Source: a virus
IMG/VR virus record: IMGVR_UViG_3300022074_000108
Location: 1-42,605 of that record
DNA: 42,605 nt
Direction: 5' to 3' (one strand)
Position numbers and translations under genes: made by a program
Notes under the pieces: generated by a model
The model's input: the letters and a program-made list of their open reading frames with translations, nothing else
What the model was told of the DNA's origin: nothing
The model's database searches: none
Part shown: piece after piece, positions 31,440 through 39,281 of the stretch
How the letters are laid out: every line of letters starts with the position of its first letter
Position numbering within the stretch: position 1 is the stretch's first letter

Positions 31440-32065
31440 TGGATAGTACGATAAATAATTTTGTTGGTAATTATAATATAGATAAATTCATTGGTGTTTT
31501 TGATAATGTAATCACACATGAAGAATGTGATAATTTAATTTCTCTTTATGAAGAATCTGAAAGATTAAATTATACTATAGCTAGGCGAGATACTGGCTAC
31601 AGTCAGCAACAAGTAGATAATAAATTACTTGTAGTTAATAAACCTAATTTGGAAAAGTCAGTATTGTTTAATCAGCAACAAATTCATGTACAAAAATTTG
31701 TTGAAGCAACATTCAAATGTTATTTTGAATATGCAAAGAAATATGGTGTTTTAGAAAGTGTTGCTAAACATAGGTTTTATGATGATATTAAAATTCAAAA
31801 AACAAAACCCTCTGAAGGTTATCATGTATGGCATTGTGAACATGGTTCACGAACAGTAGGCTCAAGACTTTTATTAATAATGTTATATTTAAATGATGTC
31901 GCTGAAGGTGGCGAAACAGAATTTTTGTACCAGTCATTAAGAGTTCAACCAAAAAAAGGTACATTAGTAATTTGTCCATCAGGATTTACACACACCCATA
32001 GAGGTAATCCTCCTCTATCAGGTGATAAATATATGATTAATGGTTGGATAGAATATGAAGAATAA
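31439..32065 (+). CDS. 2OG-Fe(II) oxygenase, prolyl-4-hydroxylase-like (copy 2)
   Basis: The 208-residue protein begins by TGATG overlap; an ATG at 31427 would add four residues. Motifs parallel the first copy: EGYHVWHCEHG with H132-C-E134, LYLNDVAEGGETEF, and GTLVICPSGFTHTHRG with H185/H187. Shared HCE, YLNDV and THTHxG indicate a tandem duplication that then diverged. Cytosolic enzyme; substrate unknown. Confidence 0.8.
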   Translation: MDSTINNFVGNYNIDKFIGVFDNVITHEECDNLISLYEESERLNYTIARRDTGYSQQQVDNKLLVVNKPNLEKSVLFNQQQIHVQKFVEATFKCYFEYAKKYGVLESVAKHRFYDDIKIQKTKPSEGYHVWHCEHGSRTVGSRLLLIMLYLNDVAEGGETEFLYQSLRVQPKKGTLVICPSGFTHTHRGNPPLSGDKYMINGWIEYEE

Positions 32066-32079
32066 AGGATTGCTACTGT

Positions 32080-33945
32080 ATGCCATTAACGAGTTTGAAA
32101 TTTAGACCAGGAATAAATAGAGAAGTAACATCGTATTCAAATGAAGGTGGGTACTTTGATTGTGAAAAGGTAAGGTTTTATACTGGGTTTCCAGAAAAAA
32201 TAGGAGGCTGGGAAAAATATAGCACGGCACAATACTTAGGAACAGCAAGAGCTTTACATAACTATATTGCTTTAGATGGTTCTAACCTTATGGGTGTGGG
32301 GACACATTTAAAATATTATGTTGAAGAGGGTGGTACATATAATGATATTACACCTATAAGAAAAACATCTACAAATAGTATTACCTTTTCAGCTAGTGAT
32401 GGTTCTACTGAAATAACAGTAACTGATTCTACGCATGGTGCTGTACCAAATGACTTTGTTACTATTTCAGGTGCAGTAACTTTAGGAGGGCTTGTTACAG
32501 CATCAGTGCTTAATGCAGAACACCAAATAACCTCTGTTGTGAATGCTAACTCCTATAAAATTACGGTAAGTGTAACAGCTAATAGCTCTGATACTGGTAA
32601 TGGTGGTTCTGGTGTTGATGGTTCATATCAAGTAAATGTAGGATTAAACACTACTGTCGGTGGTAATGGTTGGGGTGCTGGAGGCTTTGGTGGTGTTAAT
32701 GCTGATTTATCTACTTTTGGTTGGGGTCAAGCCGCGTCCTCAGGAACATTAGCTACTATACGTTTATGGACACATGATAATTTTGGTGAAGATTTATTAA
32801 TAAATCCTCGTGACGGGGCTATCTTTTATTGGGATAAATCAGACGGTTTGACTTCAAGAGCAGTATTGTTATCCAGTGAAACTGGAGCATCTGACGTGCC
32901 TACTATTGCAAAACAAATAATGGTTTCTGATATAGATAGACATATTATAGTTTTTGGTGCAAACACTATAGGAACTACTACACAAGACCCATTGCTCATT
33001 CGCTTTGGTTCACAAGAATCTTTAACAAACTTTACGCCTGACACAACAAATACTGCTGGAGATTTAAGATTAAGTAGTGGTTCTGAGTTTATACAAGCTG
33101 TAGAAACTAAACAACAGATACTTGTGTTTACGGATAGAAGCCTTTTTAGTATGCGATTTATCGGTCCGCCTTTTACCTTTGGATTACAAGAACTGTCAAA
33201 AAATATTACTATAATGAGTCCAAATTCTGCTGTTGCTGTAGATGATGTGGTGTTTTGGATGGGTAAAGAAAACTTTTATATCTATACTGGAAGATCACAA
33301 CAAATAGCTTGTACTGTTAGAGATAAAGTTTTTCTTGATTTTAATTTATCTCAAAGCGATAAAGTAGTAGCTGGAGTTAATTCACAATGGTCAGAAGTGT
33401 GGTGGTTTTATCCTTCTGCTACATCAGAAGAAAACGATAAATACGTTGTTTATAATTATGCTAGTCAAATTTGGTACTACGGAACATTATCTAGAACGGC
33501 ATGGCATGATAGAGGTGTTAGACAATTTCCTATAGGAGCAGGATCTGAATATTTATTTAACCATGAAAGTGGCAACGATGATGATGGATCTGCAATGACG
33601 GCTTCTGTAGAATCTAGTCAAATGGATATTGGTGATGGTTATCAATATAGTTTTATTAGACAATTAATACCTGATGTAAGTTTTGATGGATCTACTGCAG
33701 GAGGCGTCAATCCTAATTTAACATTCACAATGCAATCCCGTACTGGTCCAGGAAGCACTTATGATAATAATTCAGGTGGTACAAGTACTAGAACAGCAAC
33801 TAGCCCAGTAGAACAATTTACAGATAAACTTAATATAAGACTTAGAGGTCGGTCTTTTAGTATGAAACTAGAATCTACTGATCAAGGTGTTGCTTGGAAG
33901 TTGGGTACACCACGAATAGATATAAGACCAGATGGACGAAAATAA
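32080..33945 (+). CDS. Tail nozzle / stabilisation-type protein
   Basis: The 621-residue beta-rich protein starts MPLTSLKFRPGINREVTSY and has FTDRSLFSMRFIGPPFTFGL, VVFWMGKENFYIYTGRSQQI and ASQIWYYGTLSRTAWHDRG, a pattern known from marine podovirus tail proteins analogous to P22 gp10 or T7 gp12. It would extend the adaptor ring and close the portal after packaging. A Gly-rich insertion lies near residues 165-220. Confidence 0.7.
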   Translation: MPLTSLKFRPGINREVTSYSNEGGYFDCEKVRFYTGFPEKIGGWEKYSTAQYLGTARALHNYIALDGSNLMGVGTHLKYYVEEGGTYNDITPIRKTSTNSITFSASDGSTEITVTDSTHGAVPNDFVTISGAVTLGGLVTASVLNAEHQITSVVNANSYKITVSVTANSSDTGNGGSGVDGSYQVNVGLNTTVGGNGWGAGGFGGVNADLSTFGWGQAASSGTLATIRLWTHDNFGEDLLINPRDGAIFYWDKSDGLTSRAVLLSSETGASDVPTIAKQIMVSDIDRHIIVFGANTIGTTTQDPLLIRFGSQESLTNFTPDTTNTAGDLRLSSGSEFIQAVETKQQILVFTDRSLFSMRFIGPPFTFGLQELSKNITIMSPNSAVAVDDVVFWMGKENFYIYTGRSQQIACTVRDKVFLDFNLSQSDKVVAGVNSQWSEVWWFYPSATSEENDKYVVYNYASQIWYYGTLSRTAWHDRGVRQFPIGAGSEYLFNHESGNDDDGSAMTASVESSQMDIGDGYQYSFIRQLIPDVSFDGSTAGGVNPNLTFTMQSRTGPGSTYDNNSGGTSTRTATSPVEQFTDKLNIRLRGRSFSMKLESTDQGVAWKLGTPRIDIRPDGRK

Positions 33946-34241
33946 TGTCAAGAAGTTTAGTTCCGCCAAGATTACCACAACCTAACGGTGGAATATCTGT
34001 TGAGTATATGTATGATTTGGTTACTACTTTGGATTTGTTTATACAACAACAAAACAATCCGGGAGAGGGTAGAAATACAAAAGTAGTTTTTACAGCTTTA
34101 CCAACTAGTGATGTTGGTTTAGAGCAAGGAACCTTGTACAGAATTGGAAATGATGTTAAGGTATCTTTATTGAATATCGCAGGAGTAAACGGTAATAGTG
34201 GTACTTCATCCGTTGGTTCTGTAACAGTTTCAGTTTCGTAA
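33945..34241 (+). CDS. Small tail-module protein
   Basis: ATG 33945 overlaps the preceding stop (TAATG), so the product is 98 residues. It starts RSLVPPRLPQPNGGISVEYM and ends SVGSVTVSVS, the ending shared with the 25336 product. LPTSDVGLEQGTLYRIGNDV resembles a small beta-sandwich. Function unknown. Confidence 0.6.
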   Translation: MSRSLVPPRLPQPNGGISVEYMYDLVTTLDLFIQQQNNPGEGRNTKVVFTALPTSDVGLEQGTLYRIGNDVKVSLLNIAGVNGNSGTSSVGSVTVSVS

Positions 34242-34253
34242 CTGACTGCACAC

Positions 34254-34282
34254 TTGTATAAAAGTTTTTTATCTGTTAAGAT
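34254..34282 (+). promoter_or_regulatory. Possible promoter for the ejection-protein operon
   Basis: TTGTAT (34254-34259) and TAAGAT (34277-34282) are spaced 17 bases in the 47-base gap. The ATG at 34289 follows the -10 box by only six bases and there is no Shine-Dalgarno sequence, as at terS. Confidence 0.45.
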
Positions 34283-34288
34283 GGTGAT

Positions 34289-35596
34289 ATGAGTATTGCA
34301 AGTCTGTCATATGATATAACAAATTCCACACCAATAGGTTTGGCAACTTTAGAGAATGCTTCTAAAGTATTGTCTGACTTTGGTCGTAATGGGGATACGT
34401 ATGTAGTTCACGCCAAAGAAGGTGAAACTGTTATACCTATGGAAGTGTTAGACAATAATCCTAAGTTAAAGGATATGTTGTTTGAACAAATGCGTGAATT
34501 AGATTTAGATCCTTACCGTTATATTGTTGGTAATGAACTAAACTCAATAAACCCTGATACTGGACAACCCGAGTTTTTTCTTAAAAAGTTATTTAAGGGT
34601 TTAAAGAAAACTGTTAAGAAATTAGCCCCTATTGTGTTACCAATCGCCGCTCCCTTCTTATTACCAACTATGCCTTTGTTTTTATCTACTGGTATTGGTA
34701 GTTTAGCAGGAGGTTTAATAGGTGGACAAAAACCACAAGATGCGTTGAAAAATGCAATCATATCAGGTGGTTTAGCTGGATTAGGCAATATGGCTATGGG
34801 TAGTGGAGGTTTTGGTGGTTCAGCGATAGATGCTGGAATAACAAAAGGTGATTATGATATAACTAAAATGTTTGGGGGTAGTTCACAACCTCCCGTTTCA
34901 GGTGGAAATGTTATTACACCTGAAAAATTTATTGGTCCACCAGAAGATACTGGCATATTATCAACAATTAAAAAAGGTGCGTCTGACATAGGCGACTCTG
35001 TTACTAATGTTTATGATAAATACTTATCACCAAGTCGTACAAGTATACAACCAAGTAGCAAAGAAATTGGTGAGGCTCTTGCAAAAGAAGCAACTACTTT
35101 TGCAGAATCAGAAAAGGTAAGAGAAGAAATATTTAAGAAAGCTGGACTTAAATTTAAACCATCTACTTTTACTCCTGATATAAAAGCAGTTACAAAAAGT
35201 CTTCAGCCTAGTGCTTTCCAAAAGTATGGTCCATTAGGTGGTATAGGTGCATTAGGTTTATATGGATTAGATAAAGCAGGATTGCCAATATTTACAGTAC
35301 CAGAACAAGATATGGGTCCAGGAATGCCAACTGGTTTAGATTTATTAAACCAAGATCCTGACCGATTTAAGTTTAAAGACTTTTATGGGGATAACCCTTA
35401 CTACCCAAGACAAGTAGCCGATGGTGGTGAAATAGTTGGTCCTGGAACAACAACCTCGGATTCTATTCCAGCTATGCTAAGTGATGGTGAGTTTGTTATG
35501 AATGCACGAGCAGTACAAGGTGCTGGAGGTGGTGATAGAAAACAAGGTGCAAAGCGTATGTACCAAATGATGAAAAAGTTTGAGAAGGTAGCGTAA
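34289..35596 (+). CDS. Internal virion/tail protein with SDGEFV motif
   Basis: The 435-residue protein opens with a domain containing GDTYVVHAKEGETVIPMEVL, has a Gly/Pro-rich hydrophobic centre (LPIAAPFLLPTMPLFL near 115-130) and ends DGGEIVGPGTTTSDSIPAML-SDGEFVMNARAVQGAGG, a C-terminal domain found in many podovirus virion proteins. It is the first gene of the four-gene internal protein operon. A role in DNA ejection or the internal core is inferred. Confidence 0.7.
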   Translation: MSIASLSYDITNSTPIGLATLENASKVLSDFGRNGDTYVVHAKEGETVIPMEVLDNNPKLKDMLFEQMRELDLDPYRYIVGNELNSINPDTGQPEFFLKKLFKGLKKTVKKLAPIVLPIAAPFLLPTMPLFLSTGIGSLAGGLIGGQKPQDALKNAIISGGLAGLGNMAMGSGGFGGSAIDAGITKGDYDITKMFGGSSQPPVSGGNVITPEKFIGPPEDTGILSTIKKGASDIGDSVTNVYDKYLSPSRTSIQPSSKEIGEALAKEATTFAESEKVREEIFKKAGLKFKPSTFTPDIKAVTKSLQPSAFQKYGPLGGIGALGLYGLDKAGLPIFTVPEQDMGPGMPTGLDLLNQDPDRFKFKDFYGDNPYYPRQVADGGEIVGPGTTTSDSIPAMLSDGEFVMNARAVQGAGGGDRKQGAKRMYQMMKKFEKVA

Positions 35597-36606
35597 TGGC
35601 AGAATCACAAACCGTAATACAAAGAGAAGCCCCTGAAATAGAAGCCTATAAACTGGGGTTAATGGAACAAGCTAAAGCTTTAGCAGGAGCTCCGCCTACT
35701 GCTGAGATGTTAGCTAATTTAAGCCCTAAACAATTAGGTCTTGCTGGATTACAACAAGACGCTATTGATATGGCTACTGAAGGTTTAGAAGGTGGTATTG
35801 GTGGCTATCAACAATATTTAGCAGATGCTGGAGCTGGATTTGATACAGCAGGAGGAACTCTTACTGGTGCTTTAGGCACACTAGATAGGGCAGAAACTTC
35901 TGGAGGTTTATCTACTGGTATATTTGACCCTAGTATGACAGAAAAGTTTATGAATCCTTATCAAAAAGCTGTTACCGAACAAGCCTTAGCCCAAATGAAT
36001 AAACAGTTTGCCGAGCAACAAGCAGGACGTTCAGCAGGAGCTATAGGTGCTGGAGCGTTTGGTGGTTCAAGGCAAGGTGTTTTGGAAGGTATTGCTCAAC
36101 GTGAATTAGGTGATGTAACTAGTAGACGAATATACGAAGATTTAGCAAGAAACTTTGGTCAAGCACAACAAGGAGCTATGTCTTCATTTGAAAATCAACA
36201 AAGAAGACAAGCAAACCAAGCTTCTTTATTAGGTCAATTGGCACAACAAGAAGCAGGAATAGGTGGACAACAAGCTCAACAAGCTATGCAACAAGCAGGA
36301 TTAGGTGAACTTGCACAAAACCAAGCCTTAAAAGATATTAACTTAGTATCACAATTAGGTGGACAGCAACAAGCACAAAGACAAGCTGATGAACAAGCTA
36401 GGTTGATAGGCGAAAGGTTTGCATTTAATGAGCCACAACAAAGACTTAGTTTTTACAGTGATATATTAAGAGGTGTACCAAGCACACAAATACAAACTCT
36501 TGTAGGTGGTGGACAACAACAAACACCGATGTTTCAACAAGCGTTAGGAGCAGGAATAACTGGTTTAGGCTTGTATGGAGCAGGGAATAAATTGGGAATA
36601 TTTTAA
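35596..36606 (+). CDS. Internal virion protein, Gln/Ala-rich
   Basis: The 336-residue protein is largely helical, very rich in Gln, Ala and Gly, with PYQKAVTEQALAQMNKQFAE and GAFGGSRQGVLEGIAQRELG near 125-185. This matches the gp14-like internal protein of marine podoviruses. Amphipathic segments could insert in the host envelope during ejection (inference). It begins on the previous stop (TAATG). Confidence 0.7.
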   Translation: MAESQTVIQREAPEIEAYKLGLMEQAKALAGAPPTAEMLANLSPKQLGLAGLQQDAIDMATEGLEGGIGGYQQYLADAGAGFDTAGGTLTGALGTLDRAETSGGLSTGIFDPSMTEKFMNPYQKAVTEQALAQMNKQFAEQQAGRSAGAIGAGAFGGSRQGVLEGIAQRELGDVTSRRIYEDLARNFGQAQQGAMSSFENQQRRQANQASLLGQLAQQEAGIGGQQAQQAMQQAGLGELAQNQALKDINLVSQLGGQQQAQRQADEQARLIGERFAFNEPQQRLSFYSDILRGVPSTQIQTLVGGGQQQTPMFQQALGAGITGLGLYGAGNKLGIF

Positions 36607-39281
36607 TGGATGTATTACAAAGACAAATGTTTAAAATGCCTCAACAAAATGAATCAATGGGTGGTATTACCTCTGGGCTTGATGAAGCTGAGGCTGTCGA
36701 ATCAACTGAGGCTCTCGGTGGCATCGCGTCTGGCATTGAAACACTTTTTCAAAATATCGATAATGCAGAAAATCCAAAAGAAATTATGGATGCTATCAGG
36801 GGCGATGAAGCGTCGGTGGAGGATCGTAGAACTGAGTTGGGTCAGTTGGTCGGTAAAGCAGATGCTGATAAAACTCCTGAATCGGTTTTAACTATAGTAC
36901 AACCTTTAATGACAGTAATAGAATCTACTGGTGGTATAGCTAGTATAGACTCTGAAGAATCACCAGTTGCACAAAACATTGGTGAAGATAAACAAATGGA
37001 AGCTATGGCTAAAATGATGCAAAATGAGCCTACAGCTATGTTAAGTATTGGTACTGGACGAGATGGCAACCCAACAAGTATGACTGGTGGTTTTGATGCT
37101 TTAAATCAATCATACGGTACTCCTTTAGGTGTTTTACAATTAGCTCAAAAATTAGCACCAAAGGCTCCAACATTAGCAAGTTTCCAAAAACAATATGAAG
37201 ATAAACCTAGTGCTTATGCAGATTATGCAAGTGTGCTTCCTTTTACACAACTAGCAAAACTTGGTCAAATTGTGGGTAGTAGTCCAACACTTTTTGATGC
37301 TTTTACTAGCCCTGAAACAGCTAAGTTAGCTGACCCTTTAATGCAACTATCTTTGTTAAAAGCTAAAGAAGAACAAGAACGTTCAACTAAAGCAACGGAT
37401 AAATTTATAGAAGCTAAAAAGTCAGCTGATGCTCAACAAGGTAAATTGTATAGTTCTATTTTACCCAAGCTCCTCGACCAAAAATCTACTTTTAAAGAAT
37501 TAAAAGATGGTACAGTTTTACAAATTAGTCCACAAGGTGAAGCCTCTGTGTTTCAAGAAGGTGATGCACCGACTGTAAAATTAGGTGATACTTTGTTAAA
37601 GTTAGATAGAACAACAGATAAATACAATGTAGCTTACTCCAAGCCTGGAGCTAATGTCCAAATGTATAGCACTGACAAAGGTCAGTTCGCTGTTGATTTT
37701 AGTAAAAAGGTAAACGGTGGCTATGCAACAGTTCCACTTGCAGGAGGTATGACGCAAGGTGAAATAGATTCAAAGTTCTTTAAATATATAGATACTGGTG
37801 ATGGTGGTGGTTTCGCTCTTGATACTAGAAAGCCTCTCATAGAAGGCAAAGATGGCTCAATGGTTCCAAACTACTTGTTTCAAAAGCAAGGTAAAGATAA
37901 AACCACTACTCAGCAAACACAAGCTGGATTGATGGTAGTAAATGAAACTAATCCTCAAAATTCATTCCTGCTACCAGATACAGCTAAGAAAGAATTTATA
38001 AAAGTAGGTACTGAAAAAACTGGTTTTAGAATGGTAGATAAGTTTACTGGTGTAGGTTTTAATATTCCAGGATTAAAAGAGTTTCAGCCTGAGTTTGAAC
38101 AAAAGTTACAAGCTTTTACTGATGCTTCAAAAGTTATAAATAATCCAGATAACTTTTCTCCAGCAAAAGTAAACGAAGCAAAGTTACGATATAGTGCTTT
38201 ATCAAATGAGTTACTTCCAGCAAGTACAGAGTTTGAAAAATTAAGAGATGATAATGCTAAAATATTTAGAAAAACATTATCAGAGTCCGCAGGAATAGAT
38301 GGTGATTCAGCTGATATTGATAGGCAAGTAGAACAATTTGTATTTAATTTGACTAATGATAGAATAGAAAAACTTACAACAAATGCAAGTACTTACGACA
38401 CACAAAAGAGTTTGAAAGATACTTATGCAAAAATGTTAGGTAAACTACAAGTAGATACAGCGGACAGAGCAACAAAGTCAGAATCTTTAGCAAAGTTGGG
38501 TAAACTACAATCTCTTGTTAGTGATAGTACAAGGACTGGTGCCACTGCTCCGTTTAGATTAGCTGTTGGTAAACTACTTGAAGATCTTGGTGTAAAAGAT
38601 TCTGTTATAAGTAAACTAGGTATTGATGCAAAATCTTATGATGATTTTATAGGTGGTAAATTAGCAAACCTTGAATTAGCAAGTAAGATAGGTAGTCAGT
38701 TCGCTGTTGAATTTGCATCTAGTTTTCCAGGAAACTTAAACCAGTCTGAAGTAGATTTAATCCAAAACGCTGGAATAAACCTTACTACAACAAAAGACGG
38801 TATTAAGGTTATGGAAGAAATATTCAAAGGAGCGGCTGAAAGAGACAAACAAGAACAAACTATAATTAATAATTATATGTCTAATACGACTAACAATAAC
38901 AAAACGCCGATGAAACAATATTCTGATATACAATCATTATTAATTAAAAACAGAGCAGATAACCCATTAGTAACTCCTGAAATAACAGAAAAGATTAAAG
39001 GTTTTACTGATGAAAAAGAAATGATGTTTCAAGTAGGGGGTGGTGATAGTAGTCAATCTTTTGTAGTTACACCAGATAGACAAAAGAAATTTAATTTAGT
39101 ACAAGCCTCAGGTGCTGAAACTTTTGATGAATTTTTAGCTAGATCCGGACCAATGCAAGATTACGCAAAAGAAATTAGTGGTAATGATAAAGCTAACTTT
39201 AGTAAGGATCAATTAAAACAAATTTTTAATTTATATAAACCTCTTACACTAGTAAGAAATCCTAACTTTAAGGCAAACTAA
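36606..39281 (+). CDS. Large internal virion protein
   Basis: The 891-residue protein is mostly helical and polar without recognised catalytic motifs. Length and position second to last before the lysozyme fit T7 gp15-like core proteins. The first 85 codons (36655-36860) use GC-ending codons much more than the rest, suggesting a recently acquired or recombined segment. Confidence 0.65.
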   Translation: MDVLQRQMFKMPQQNESMGGITSGLDEAEAVESTEALGGIASGIETLFQNIDNAENPKEIMDAIRGDEASVEDRRTELGQLVGKADADKTPESVLTIVQPLMTVIESTGGIASIDSEESPVAQNIGEDKQMEAMAKMMQNEPTAMLSIGTGRDGNPTSMTGGFDALNQSYGTPLGVLQLAQKLAPKAPTLASFQKQYEDKPSAYADYASVLPFTQLAKLGQIVGSSPTLFDAFTSPETAKLADPLMQLSLLKAKEEQERSTKATDKFIEAKKSADAQQGKLYSSILPKLLDQKSTFKELKDGTVLQISPQGEASVFQEGDAPTVKLGDTLLKLDRTTDKYNVAYSKPGANVQMYSTDKGQFAVDFSKKVNGGYATVPLAGGMTQGEIDSKFFKYIDTGDGGGFALDTRKPLIEGKDGSMVPNYLFQKQGKDKTTTQQTQAGLMVVNETNPQNSFLLPDTAKKEFIKVGTEKTGFRMVDKFTGVGFNIPGLKEFQPEFEQKLQAFTDASKVINNPDNFSPAKVNEAKLRYSALSNELLPASTEFEKLRDDNAKIFRKTLSESAGIDGDSADIDRQVEQFVFNLTNDRIEKLTTNASTYDTQKSLKDTYAKMLGKLQVDTADRATKSESLAKLGKLQSLVSDSTRTGATAPFRLAVGKLLEDLGVKDSVISKLGIDAKSYDDFIGGKLANLELASKIGSQFAVEFASSFPGNLNQSEVDLIQNAGINLTTTKDGIKVMEEIFKGAAERDKQEQTIINNYMSNTTNNNKTPMKQYSDIQSLLIKNRADNPLVTPEITEKIKGFTDEKEMMFQVGGGDSSQSFVVTPDRQKKFNLVQASGAETFDEFLARSGPMQDYAKEISGNDKANFSKDQLKQIFNLYKPLTLVRNPNFKAN

